Below are positions 33,936 through 42,476 of a DNA stretch of 64,000 bases, piece by piece (positions within the stretch are counted from its first letter, which is position 1; the number at the start of each line of letters is the position of its first letter). The position numbers and the translations under genes were made by a program. The notes beneath the pieces are model-generated. The model did no database searches, had not been told where the DNA came from, and saw nothing but the letters and a program-made list of their open reading frames with translations. This DNA is from Paenibacillus sp. 37 (GTDB lineage Bacteria; Bacillota; Bacilli; Paenibacillales; Paenibacillaceae): positions 1,736,001 through 1,800,000 of the forward strand of contig NZ_CP043761.1 in the NCBI RefSeq assembly GCF_008386395.1, read 5' to 3'.

Positions 33936-34031
33936 ACATAACATAATATTCACGCTGCGGACATTCGTCCTTGGCCCGGCATTAGCCGGACACCCGACAT
34001 ACGTCGGGTCGTGAATACAGGAACGTTACAT
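33936..34031 (+). repeat. attC-like site 4
   Basis: 96 bases. Outer boxes ACATAAC (33936-33942) and GTTACAT (34025-34031); inner boxes ATTCACG and CGTGAAT. Three inner stems as in site 2 (GGACATTCGTCC, CCGGCATTAGCCGG, CCCGACATACGTCGGG). The stem loops differ from site 2 by compensatory changes, which points to selection on structure. Confidence 0.88.
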
Positions 34032-34056
34032 GGAATTAATTCTTGAAGGTATTTTT

Positions 34057-34619
34057 ATGTTTGACGATAATGAAATACTGAAAATAGAAAACGAGGGTTA
34101 TGAAAACGACAATAACCCAATGTTTGGAGAGTATCAAAGAAAATTTAACTTTGAACCTATTCCCTATGGTTCGTGAGAGACATGTATTTAAGGAGAAAGT
34201 GCTTCTGAATTAAAAGTAAATTATGTGTATTTTGGAGAAGTAAGAGTGAATATAACTCTTTATTAAATTGAACAGAAAAGATTTGAGACACCGGAACTCG
34301 CTGATTTAGATAATATGCAAAATTGATTTGTAATGCCATAAAAGGCTCAAAATGAATACTTATTGATGATCCTCAAATTCAATCATTGAATATTTCGTGG
34401 ATTGAAAATGAAAAAGAAGCGCATTTTGAATTGAAAGTGTCTGGACCCCCTGATGATTTTGTAATGAAACACTTAAAGTTGTACGAGATGTCAAATAAGT
34501 TATTTTACCCTATAATCAGAAATTTGGACAACAGAAGGGTAAAACATAACGAAATTAGACAGGAAGGACATGATTTAAATAAAGCATTTTACCGAAGTAG
34601 AAGTATACACCGATTCTAA
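34057..34619 (+). pseudogene. RusA-like resolvase pseudogene (cassette gene 5)
   Basis: Open start (MFDDNEILKIENEGYEN), then stops and shifts at about 34174, 34263 and 34325. Joined pieces read VNYVYFGEVRVNITLY, ETPELADLDNMQ, LICNAIKGSK and ILIDDPQIQSLNISWIENE. The order strand, D-x-D-N helix, NAI-G, then IDDPQI is that of RusA-type Holliday-junction endonucleases (DLDN, ALNGV, DDSQI). Its tail continues to 34619 in one frame. The upstream core is GTTACAT; the downstream arm (34706) matches it imperfectly. Confidence 0.5.
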
Positions 34620-34705
34620 TGGAATTTCATAAAAACAGAATTATTGATTCAGGATTTAAGGTAGTAAAACTTAAGCGTTGGAGATCTTCTGATCTATTAA
34701 ACTAC

Positions 34706-34740
34706 ATCTAACACAATATTCTCGTTGTATGAATGCGCCT
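34706..34740 (+). repeat. attC-like site 5, left half, decayed
   Basis: ATCTAAC (34706-34712) then ACAATATTCTCGTTG, corresponding to ATCTAACAATATATTCACGC at site 2. The remainder is replaced by the transposase-like fragment that starts at about 34740. This is the present end of the array. Confidence 0.6.
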
Positions 34741-34868
34741 TGTGAGCAGGTGTAGCCAAATGTTTTTTTGAATCCTGAGTTTCTCAGATGTTTTAGCACA
34801 CCGAGTTCTTGAAAAGCAGGTCTCATTTGAAGTGGAAGTTTATCTAGGGATGACTTTTGTTTTATCAT
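34740..34868 (-). pseudogene. Transposase-like N-terminal fragment
   Basis: From ATG 34868 on the minus strand: MIKQKSSLDKLPLQMRPAFQ, then ELGVLKHLRNSGFKKTFGYT. This start (LP-x-MRP, LGVLKxLR, GFxKxFGYT) is like DDE transposases of several Firmicute IS groups, but only 43 residues remain before similarity ends. Upstream, ACACCTCTTC (34876-34885) and GAAGAGGTGT (34926-34935) form an inverted repeat ending in T5. The rest of 34936-35153 shows no gene. Confidence 0.4.
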
Positions 34869-35153
34869 GGAAGGGACACCTCTTCTGTGGTTTAGTGGAT
34901 CTCTACAATCTCACGTTACCAAATGAAGAGGTGTTTTTCTATATGGGCAAGATGGGCTACTTGAATCGGCTTCACATTAACCTCGGCCTGGGGTTAACTC
35001 GATTTTGACTATGCGAAAGTTGAGTTAAGAAACCCCATGATCGATTTTTTTATGAAAGTTAGTTGAATGTAATAAGGACGGACTTGTGGATCTTAGCTAA
35101 TATATAAGAATTATCATGAAAATGGTTTGAGATGATACGAAAGGGAGATTTTT

Positions 35154-37397
35154 ATGTCTAAAAATAAAAAACGTAAGGACCAACAAAAAGTTTGGGAAGA
35201 TCAATTTGAAATTGTTTCGGAATTAGGAGTAGGTGGTAACGCTAGAGTATATCATGTTATAAGAAAAATCGATAAAGCAGAATTCGCATTAAAGCATCTA
35301 TACAATAAAAATGAAGAGAAGAAAGGTAGATTCATTGATGAAATTCAAGTAATAATAAATAATTTTGAAAGTATAGATGGAATTATTCCAATTAAAGAAT
35401 ATTCTGAAAAAGAATTTTGGTACACTATGCCAATCGCTCTACCGATATTAGAACATATAAGGGTTTCGGAGGAAACTATAGAAGAGATCATAGATGGTGT
35501 TATTCAGCTTTCTATAACATTGAGTAAATTACATTCCAAAGGAATTTCTCATAGAGATATAAAGCCCTCAAACATATATTTTTACAATGGAAGATACTGT
35601 TTTGGAGATTTTGGATTGGTTGAATTCCCAGATAATCCAAATGACTTCACAAAGTCAGATAAAGGTCTTGGAGCTATCTTTACAATTGCCCCAGAAATGA
35701 AACGAAATCCTAAAAATGCTGATGGAAAAAAAGCAGATGTTTTTTCTATAGCTAAAACAATGTGGATGTTACTTGCAGGAAATGAACTAGGGTTTGATGG
35801 AGTATATAACTTCCTTGATAGAAGCCATAGTTTGCGTTTTATGGATTTATTTAAAAGTGTTCATCTTGTGGAATTGGAAGAGTTATTGGAAAAATCAACT
35901 GATAATAGCCCTGAAATCAGACCGAGCATTGATATATTCGTAAAGGAATTAAAGTTTTGGTCGAATATTTTTAATGATTATGAAAAATCTCAGGCTAGTG
36001 ATTGGAATTTTTTGAATAAATATCTATTTGGAAACAATCCTCCAGAATCTACTGTATGGAGAAACGTGGGGAAAATAGTTGACGTCTTAAATGTAATTGG
36101 TACGCTGCCTGCATATAATCACATCCTTTTCTCAGACGGTGGTGGATTAGATTTTAGCATGGCTCGGGAAGCTGATGAAAATGGGTGTATCTGCTTATAC
36201 GATTCAATTGGATTTTGTTTTGTTGTAAAGCCAAGTTGCCTACGCTATGAAGGGTTTAGTGAAGAGTACGTTTGGAATTATTTCTTGCTTGAACTAGACG
36301 AGCTGTCACCAATTTGTTTTAATCATGACGTATCCCGTGAATATCTTGTTGAAGACTATCCAGGAAATTACGTTTCTGCTGATTACTCTCAGTATGGTGT
36401 GTATGATTATGATAGTGGCGAACCACTTCCAGATAACTATAAAATCGTACATCGATATTTGAAAGGTAAATTCTTAATAGTGCTAAAAAATGGTCCTTAT
36501 AATGCAATCCCCGCTACATATGATGGTAGACATGGTGATTGCAATAACGATGAGTTTAGAGAGTATATCAATAAAATTATAGTAGCAGTTAATACTTTGA
36601 AGAGTAGAGGATTTGAAGAAGATAGGATTTTAGGCAGTTCATTATTTAACGAAAATCCGTTTAAAACAACCAAAGAGATTAAAAGGACTACTAAAAAAGG
36701 GAATATCAAAAGTACAAGGGAATTTATAAATTCAAACTATCTAGAATGGTGTCTTTCGGAATTTATTGCTAATGAAAAGTTTTGTAAAGGAAACATCGCA
36801 TTTAATATTTTATATAATGTGAAAAAGGAATCGCATTATCCCACGTATTCAAGGGAAAAGTTCTACCTTTGTAAGGATGGTTATATAAAAAGTTTAAATG
36901 AGGAAAATGCAATCGAGGCGTACTGTATTTATAATAGAGAAGATGCATTGCATCTACTTGATAAATTCACTAATTATGTTAGTGATATTCTTGTTCGAAA
37001 TGGGCTTGATTTACTAGAATATGAACAATATTTTTCAATAACCTTAAAAAAAATTGGAAAACCGACTCATCTATTTACAAAGTCAGAAATTGAAGAAGTT
37101 ATGCGAATTGCTGATGATCGTAACCATAACATGCTAGTAATTGATGAGAATGGGTATGCTAAAGTTATTCAAGATATAAACAAGGGCATTTTATATCCGG
37201 TAAGACATGAATCATGGAATGCTGGAAATGTATATGTTGGAAAATACTCTAAACTTTCGACATTGGATGATGTTTATGTATCATCTCTACAAGGATGGTT
37301 AATGTACTTGCAATCCGGGGTAAGTATGTATATGGATTATGTACATGAGAATAAAGATATAGATATTCTAATACAGGAAATTAGAGAGTATTACTAA
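35154..37397 (+). CDS. Serine/threonine protein kinase with large C-terminal domain
   Basis: 747 residues, ATG after AAGGGAGAT. Kinase domain at about 18-275: Gly loop LGVGGNARVY (24-33), Lys47 in FALKHL, HRDIKPSN (133-140), DFG (152-154), APE (179-181); all catalytic residues are present. The 450-residue C-terminal part has no transmembrane or PASTA unit and is not a domain I know, with repeated YDS/YSxYG patches. AT-rich, alone, and next to the cassette array and an IS scar, so probably acquired. Kinases of this sort occur in phage-defence systems; that role is inferred. Confidence 0.88.
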   Translation: MSKNKKRKDQQKVWEDQFEIVSELGVGGNARVYHVIRKIDKAEFALKHLYNKNEEKKGRFIDEIQVIINNFESIDGIIPIKEYSEKEFWYTMPIALPILEHIRVSEETIEEIIDGVIQLSITLSKLHSKGISHRDIKPSNIYFYNGRYCFGDFGLVEFPDNPNDFTKSDKGLGAIFTIAPEMKRNPKNADGKKADVFSIAKTMWMLLAGNELGFDGVYNFLDRSHSLRFMDLFKSVHLVELEELLEKSTDNSPEIRPSIDIFVKELKFWSNIFNDYEKSQASDWNFLNKYLFGNNPPESTVWRNVGKIVDVLNVIGTLPAYNHILFSDGGGLDFSMAREADENGCICLYDSIGFCFVVKPSCLRYEGFSEEYVWNYFLLELDELSPICFNHDVSREYLVEDYPGNYVSADYSQYGVYDYDSGEPLPDNYKIVHRYLKGKFLIVLKNGPYNAIPATYDGRHGDCNNDEFREYINKIIVAVNTLKSRGFEEDRILGSSLFNENPFKTTKEIKRTTKKGNIKSTREFINSNYLEWCLSEFIANEKFCKGNIAFNILYNVKKESHYPTYSREKFYLCKDGYIKSLNEENAIEAYCIYNREDALHLLDKFTNYVSDILVRNGLDLLEYEQYFSITLKKIGKPTHLFTKSEIEEVMRIADDRNHNMLVIDENGYAKVIQDINKGILYPVRHESWNAGNVYVGKYSKLSTLDDVYVSSLQGWLMYLQSGVSMYMDYVHENKDIDILIQEIREYY

Positions 37398-37558
37398 AAT
37401 TATTATTAATGTTTTATGAGACTGATGATTCCAACTTAGTGCATAGCATGAATATTTAGAGAGTTTGCTTCATTGTGTATCTGGATGGCATTTGCATACA
37501 TTCTTTATTTGCGTGTACTACATCTAGAGTAATAATTTATCCATCAATAATCGTTAAG

Positions 37559-37598
37559 GAGCCACCCTTTGTGATTCAGGGACTGGCTCTTTTCCTTT
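37559..37598 (+). terminator. Terminator
   Basis: GAGCCA (37559-37564) pairs with TGGCTC (37584-37589), with an inner CCCT/AGGG stem, followed by TTTTCCTTTT. It lies 160 bases after the kinase gene. Confidence 0.7.
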
Positions 37599-37633
37599 TA
37601 ATATTAAAACCTTAAAATAATTTAATGTTTTTG

Positions 37634-37748
37634 GGCTCAAAGCCGAAATAAGTGCTTGGTTTAAAACAATGCTCATGTTGTACCATGAATTTTGTGAAAT
37701 AGGTTTTGTGGATGCTCAAGTGCCAAGCACTTATTTTAAGGTTGAGCC
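37634..37748. repeat. MITE-like element or long hairpin
   Basis: GGCTCAAAGCCGAAATAAGT (start 37634) and the same 26 bases reversed at 37723-37748 pair with about three mismatches, the inner 14 bases (AAATAAGTGCTTGG) perfectly. The 63 bases between them hold no gene. Terminal inverted repeats with a short non-coding centre are typical of a MITE. No duplicated target site is obvious. Confidence 0.65.
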
Positions 37749-37780
37749 ACATTTTTATAAAAATATTTAAAGGATGACAA

Positions 37781-37885
37781 ATGATAAAAGCATTAGTCTT
37801 CTTGCGTGGAGAAAATTTCACTATGGGCAGAATTGATTTTGAAGCTGGAGTGCTGACCATTTACAATGATAGCGTTCGTGGTTAA
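37781..37885 (+). pseudogene. Short N-terminal gene fragment
   Basis: ATG 37781 after AAAGGATG reads MIKALVFLRGENFTMGRIDF and stops after 34 codons. It looks like the start of a soluble protein cut off early. From 37886 to 38207 I see nothing beyond a ribosome site (GAGAGGTGG) for the next gene. Confidence 0.3.
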
Positions 37886-38207
37886 AACTCATTTATCAGA
37901 TTTCCCCTTCAAGTAAATCCCCGACAGGTATCTAACCCTAATGTCTACATTCTGGCAAGAAACTCTGTTGTTTGATGCTTTTATTTTTGCCGATAGCTAC
38001 AACCCGGGAACTGATAATATTTTTAACATCAAAGGTTTATAGCAGTTTTAATTCGAAACCTGCATTAAAACAATCATATTTTTATGTAAAATTTGGATGA
38101 GACAATAGAATGGATGTGCACCATAGAGCTAGGTTTGCATTAAAAGGTTGCTTCCGTCTAACAGCAACAAGACATGATGTGGTTAGACCCATTAGAGAGG
38201 TGGATGT

Positions 38208-38393
38208 ATGAGCCGATTGCTTGACTTATTGGAAGTGGAACGGCGCATGCTTAATCAGCTTGGTGAGGCATCCTTGAAGCAAGCGATTCCGTTGTGGGAG
38301 AACCCTGAGGTTCAGGAACAGAGCCGGAGGGTGGATGAACTGGTGGCCCGAGTGAGTGAGATGAAGGCGAGACATAATCGAGTTGTACGATGA
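38208..38393 (+). CDS. Small helical protein
   Basis: 61 residues, ATG after GAGAGGTGG. Fully helical and charged (LLDLLEVERRMLNQLGEASL, RVDELVARVSEMKARHNRVV), without signal peptide. It is 36 bases before another small helical gene, and the two probably form a unit. Similar pairs of short coiled-coil proteins occur in Bacillaceae; function unknown. Confidence 0.6.
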   Translation: MSRLLDLLEVERRMLNQLGEASLKQAIPLWENPEVQEQSRRVDELVARVSEMKARHNRVVR

Positions 38394-38429
38394 TGAGCGA
38401 GGTACATAATGCTTAGGGGAGGGGAAGCA

Positions 38430-38732
38430 ATGGATTTTCCACAGTGGATGCAACGAGCGATTCAAGCAAGGCTGGATGAGGTATCTGCCCGAATCGAACA
38501 TGATACTGAACTTAGTCGTGTACGTGGGGAAACCGACGAAGCTTTTGAAGCTTTGTTTGCTAGCAAAGATGTCGAGCAGACACCAGAATATGCTGAGTGG
38601 GAGAGTCGATATATTGTCAGCAGAGGCATAGAAAATGAGCGGTTGTACATGCAGGGGCTAAGAGATGGGATTCGGCTCACTGTATCCTTGCTAGGTCAGT
38701 CGATGCCGGAGGAGATTGATACGAAGGCTTGA
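38430..38732 (+). CDS. Small helical protein, DUF6809-like
   Basis: 100 residues from ATG 38430 after GGGGAGGGG; an upstream reading lacks a site. ETDEAFEALFASKDVEQTPE, then YAEWESRYIVSRGIENERLY and GLRDGIRLTVSLL: the last helix, with G(L/F)xxG, recalls the end of small DUF6809-type proteins of Firmicutes. No catalytic residues seen. Confidence 0.55.
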   Translation: MDFPQWMQRAIQARLDEVSARIEHDTELSRVRGETDEAFEALFASKDVEQTPEYAEWESRYIVSRGIENERLYMQGLRDGIRLTVSLLGQSMPEEIDTKA

Positions 38733-38782
38733 TCCACTAATGCGAACCCAAAAGTAAGGGGGAGCGACCCCGATCTTAACTT

Positions 38783-38828
38783 AAAAAACCAGCCGAAGCG
38801 GTAAATTACACGCTTCGGCTGGTTTTTT
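38783..38828. terminator. Bidirectional terminator
   Basis: AAAAAACCAGCCGAAGCG (38783-38800) and CGCTTCGGCTGGTTTTTT (38811-38828) pair perfectly over 18 bp. It separates the plus-strand gene pair from the minus-strand binding-protein gene and works for both. Confidence 0.95.
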
Positions 38829-38856
38829 AACGCTCTACTTTTCCAAAATCCAAATA

Positions 38857-40536
38857 TTAATTCGCACTTACAGACTTAAACCAATCATTCACTTCTTGAG
38901 TGATCTGATCTCCGCCATTGGATTTCCAGTTGGCAACGAATTGGTCAAAGGCATCAATTGGCAGATTGCCGTAGATGATTTTGTTGAAGGTTTCCATCTC
39001 GGACTGACGGAGCAGGTTCCATTTGGATACCATGGTTGGTGTGGCTGCGCCAGTGAAATAGTTTTGTTTACGGATATCGATCTGGGACATGACGACTTTA
39101 CCTGCATACCAGTTTTCCGGTTTACGGAATTCGGCCATTTGTTTCTCGTACGGTGTTTCAGGCTTCTCGCCGTTGGCCAGCTTCACGAGTGTTTTCATGT
39201 ACAGATCCGGGATACGTGCTGGGCCGGTCAGGAAAGGGAATTCGTTGGAGAAGTCTTTGATCTTCTCTTTGTCACTGGTCGGTTGTCCGTCAATGATATC
39301 CCAGTCGTAACCTTTGGCGAAGCCGTATTCATACTCACTGCCCGCTTTCGGGTTAGCCAGGTTATCCAGCAAGTAGTTGTAATACAGGAAGATGGCTTCT
39401 GGATGCTTCGCATCTTTGTTGATCATGATACTTGCGTTGACACCAGAGTTCTGCCACTTCGTACCAATCTTGCCGTCTGGGCCAGCTGGAACAGGGTAAG
39501 CTTTATACTTAGAGCCAGGTACGTTCTTCAGCAGGTCAGGTGCTGGCCAGTCTGGTACCCAGTTAGCGCCAGGCAGAATGCCCGCTTTGCCAGCTGTCCA
39601 GCTTTCAGCGGATTTACCTTCGTCCCACAGAGCGGAGTCAGCGTGGATATAACCTTTATCCATCCATTCAGCCAGCTTGGCAAGGGCTTGTTTGGCACCC
39701 GGGTTAACAGAGCCGTACTCAAGATTGCCGTTCGCGTCTTTGTTCCATTGCTCCTCGATTGTGCCGTATGCACCGAACAACCAGTCGAGCTGGCCCATCC
39801 AGGTGTTGGTGTTATTTTTCAGCGAGATCGCCAGCGGGAATACTTTGTCTGGAGACAGACCGTCAGGGTTCTCGTTCTTGAATTTGTCCATGATGTTCTC
39901 AAGGTCTGCGATAGTTTTCGGAGCTTCCAGGTTCAGCTTCTCCATCCAGTCCTCGCGGAGCCAGAGCAGTGTATCGTCGTTATCGGTGTACTCCATGATC
40001 GGCATGTTGTATTTCTTGCCGTCCTTGGTGAACGGATACCACAGTTCAGGATGTGCTGCTGCGTGATCTTTCAGGGTCTGGCTTGCGTACTTGTCGAACA
40101 ACTCATCGATGGCGATGAATTGACCGGAGTCGATCAGCTGATTGGTCAGTACCGCATTGGTGGGTACGGTGACGAAATCAGGCAGCTTCTCGCCAGAGGC
40201 GATAGCCAGTTGCAGCTTTTGTCTGTATTGATCGTCATTGGCCGGATACCAGGTATCTTTATGCTTCATACCCAGCGTTTCGAGCATCCAGCGATCGTGC
40301 ACGTTATTTTCTTTGGTATCCCCTTGCACGTATTTCTTCGGCATTAATACCGAACTGAACTCGATGGGTGGGTCATATTTTCCTTTGGCAAAAGCAGCTT
40401 CTGCTTCCGCTGAGCCGACAGTTCCCGGCGTATTATCGGTACCATTGTCACTGGCTGTCTCGCCACTGCCGCACGCAGTGATCGTGATAAGCGCGATAAC
40501 CATGAGCAGTGACCACCATGTTTTAAATTTGATCAT
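38857..40536 (-). CDS. Sugar-binding lipoprotein of an LplA/LipO-type ABC importer
   Basis: 559 residues, typical of the long Paenibacillus/Bacillus LplA-type proteins. The signal helix ends in a lipobox (ALITITACGSG), so it is lipid-anchored outside the cell. The mature part has the type 1 solute-binding pattern (VTVPTNAVLTNQLIDSGQFI, GINASI-type SGVNASIMINKDAKHPEAIF). It hands a carbohydrate, probably an oligosaccharide, to the permeases at 44684 and 45663. It lies downstream of the response regulator on the same strand. A 169-bp repeat separates the two. Confidence 0.93.
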   Translation of the reverse strand: MIKFKTWWSLLMVIALITITACGSGETASDNGTDNTPGTVGSAEAEAAFAKGKYDPPIEFSSVLMPKKYVQGDTKENNVHDRWMLETLGMKHKDTWYPANDDQYRQKLQLAIASGEKLPDFVTVPTNAVLTNQLIDSGQFIAIDELFDKYASQTLKDHAAAHPELWYPFTKDGKKYNMPIMEYTDNDDTLLWLREDWMEKLNLEAPKTIADLENIMDKFKNENPDGLSPDKVFPLAISLKNNTNTWMGQLDWLFGAYGTIEEQWNKDANGNLEYGSVNPGAKQALAKLAEWMDKGYIHADSALWDEGKSAESWTAGKAGILPGANWVPDWPAPDLLKNVPGSKYKAYPVPAGPDGKIGTKWQNSGVNASIMINKDAKHPEAIFLYYNYLLDNLANPKAGSEYEYGFAKGYDWDIIDGQPTSDKEKIKDFSNEFPFLTGPARIPDLYMKTLVKLANGEKPETPYEKQMAEFRKPENWYAGKVVMSQIDIRKQNYFTGAATPTMVSKWNLLRQSEMETFNKIIYGNLPIDAFDQFVANWKSNGGDQITQEVNDWFKSVSAN

Positions 40537-40575
40537 TGTTCAGTCCCCCTACGGTGTATGATCTTTATAAATGCG

Positions 40576-40744
40576 TGTTCAAAAAGGCCGGTTTTCAGTA
40601 CCGAGAAGATGGGATGAAGCTAGAAATGGAGTAGCGGAGCGTAGATAGAGCTACGTGAGCAACGGACATTTCGGCTGAATCCTATATTCGATGCTGATGA
40701 TGCCGCTAGGCATCCTTCGTAATCAAAAGCGGACTTTTTGAACA
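40576..40744. repeat. Intergenic repeat with inverted ends
   Basis: TGTTCAAAAAGGCCGGTTTT (40576) and AAAAGCGGACTTTTTGAACA (to 40744) are inverted copies with two mismatches. The 130 bases between can fold further (GTAGCGGAGCGTAG with CTACGTGAGCAAC). A second left end, GTTCAAAAAATTCGGTTTTC, stands alone at 40839. I recall similar AAAGTCCG-type palindromic repeats being scattered in Paenibacillus genomes. It contains no gene and probably ends up in the mRNA between the regulator and the binding protein. Confidence 0.7.
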
Positions 40745-40865
40745 ACCTCTACAATGTAACTGTACCAATTTGGGCGGGAGGGCATCTATATGAGTTTGTT
40801 AGTTTCCATAGGACTCTATTAGTGAATGTGCAAATGAAGTTCAAAAAATTCGGTTTTCAGTCATG

Positions 40866-42476
40866 TTATTTATGCTGGTCTCTGTATTCCTGCGGCGTAA
40901 CGCCGAATTGACGCTTGAATACTTTGATAAAATAAGCCGGGTCCATATAACCAATCTCCATGCTGATTTCATACACTTTTTTGGTGGTCGTAACCAGCTT
41001 GTGACAGGCCCGATCCATGCGCAGACGTGAGATATAATCACTGATGCCTTCGCCTGTTTCAATCTTATAGATCTTGGACAGATGGGTTGGGTGCAGGTTC
41101 ACATGATCTGCAAGCACACGCAAAGATACATCCAGATGCAGGTTCTTATCTGTAAAATCCTGAATCTTCTTCACATAATCCGAACGAATATCCTTGATCT
41201 CGTTGGATGTGCCTTCCTTGAGTTTGCCCAGCACGCTGAGTGACCATTTCCGCAATTTGCTGATGGTAGCGAAAACTTCCCCACTTTGCAAATCCTCGAC
41301 ATCATTTCCCATTAAAGTGGTCAGAGTCAGCTTGTTCCGATGGGCGATGTTGGTGAACGATGCTGTAATGAGGAAACCTGCCTCCATGCAGTGTTCCCAG
41401 GATTCCGACCATTTCTCGTCCAACTCGGCGCAGACTGCGAGGATTTTCTCTTCGGCGGCATCCCACTGTCCGCTTTCCAACAGACTAATGAAGGTGGGCG
41501 GGGTGTAAAGTACGTCGAGTGGACCTTGCGCCGCAGGTGTCTCAACATCGCTAACGCGCATGACGAATTCGCGTTCGTCGCCGACGATCTGCCGGAAATA
41601 AGCGGAAGCCTGACGGAAGCGATCGTAAATCTGTTCCGGAAAGGTGAACCACTCGGTGATAACGATGGAGAGGGAGCCTTTCAGAAACTGTTTTACTTTG
41701 GATTGAAGCTGAATCGATAGCTTCTCCAGGATGGTTTCTTTGCCAATATCGCCTTTCCGTTCTTTCAACTGAAGCAAAAACACCAGATATCCGTGCTCCT
41801 CCTTCACACCCCACACTTCCATAAACTCACCCATAATCTCTTCCGCCATGTTGATGATCGCATATTCGATCAGGGTCTGATCAGTGCTGTCATAATGTCC
41901 GAATTCTTCTTCCAAACGAACCAACATTAATGCGGCATCCCCGGTGTGAAAAGGGAGATCGTAATTGGCGAGCTTCCGCTCCCATTCGGCAGCTGCGATT
42001 CGTTGTCCCTGCAAAGCCCCAAGGAGCAGTCTTCCTCGCAAATGAGGGAGATTCTCTCGCAATGTAAATTGCGTTCGTGTCAGCGAACTGACCAGTTCCC
42101 ATTCATTGTTCAATTGATCGATGGCCTTCTGAACAGCACCCATTAGTTCATCGTCAGTGGGCGGCTTCAGCAGATAGTCTACGGCTTCGAACTGGATGGC
42201 TTTTTTGGCGTACTCGAATTCGGAATACCCGGATAACAGGATGCATTTTATCTTTTTGTCCCGGATGCGGATGCGTTCGATCAGTTCTATGCCTGTCATT
42301 TCGGGCATCTGGATGTCCGAGATCACGATATCGATGGGGTGGGTGTCGATCATTTGCAGTGCTTCGTGTGCCGAGTAGGCTTTATGCACATGTTCGATCC
42401 CCAGCGTATGCCAGGGTTTGGTCATGGACAGGTTATCGACCCAGTGTGCTTCATCGTCTACGATCATCATTTGCAT
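40866..42476 (-). CDS. Response regulator, YesN/AraC type
   Basis: 536 residues from ATG 42476 after AAGGAGA; an upstream in-frame ATG lacks a site. Receiver domain first (MMIVDDEAHWVD, IVISDIQMPEMTG with phospho-Asp, LLKPPTDDEL), a 280-residue linker, then AraC helices at the end (LRVLADHVNLHPTHLSKIYK, ISMEIGYMDPAYFIKVFKRQ). It is the partner of the YesM-type kinase upstream and most likely activates the sugar importer and FGGY kinase genes around it. Confidence 0.95.
   Translation of the reverse strand: MQMMIVDDEAHWVDNLSMTKPWHTLGIEHVHKAYSAHEALQMIDTHPIDIVISDIQMPEMTGIELIERIRIRDKKIKCILLSGYSEFEYAKKAIQFEAVDYLLKPPTDDELMGAVQKAIDQLNNEWELVSSLTRTQFTLRENLPHLRGRLLLGALQGQRIAAAEWERKLANYDLPFHTGDAALMLVRLEEEFGHYDSTDQTLIEYAIINMAEEIMGEFMEVWGVKEEHGYLVFLLQLKERKGDIGKETILEKLSIQLQSKVKQFLKGSLSIVITEWFTFPEQIYDRFRQASAYFRQIVGDEREFVMRVSDVETPAAQGPLDVLYTPPTFISLLESGQWDAAEEKILAVCAELDEKWSESWEHCMEAGFLITASFTNIAHRNKLTLTTLMGNDVEDLQSGEVFATISKLRKWSLSVLGKLKEGTSNEIKDIRSDYVKKIQDFTDKNLHLDVSLRVLADHVNLHPTHLSKIYKIETGEGISDYISRLRMDRACHKLVTTTKKVYEISMEIGYMDPAYFIKVFKRQFGVTPQEYRDQHK

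Noticed and set aside
30962..34031. CRISPR array as an explanation for the repeated elements between genes
   Set aside because: The elements are 96-194 bases, imperfect palindromes, and separated by whole genes of 500-1500 bases; no short direct repeats with spacers.
30962..34031. Simple terminators or REP sequences as an explanation for the elements between cassette genes
   Set aside because: They lack T runs, and REP sequences would not show outer boxes that are complementary to the far end of the adjoining gene unit rather than to their own other end.
37612..37860. Minus-strand frame of 82 codons
   Set aside because: It spans the inverted repeat at 37634-37748, has no ribosome site and no protein-like pattern.
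38896..40347. Long open frame (483 codons) on the plus strand opposite the sugar-binding lipoprotein gene
   Set aside because: It is the antisense of a clear 559-residue lipoprotein with signal peptide and family motifs; the plus-strand product is rich in Val, Phe, Cys and His without domain pattern and lacks a ribosome site.
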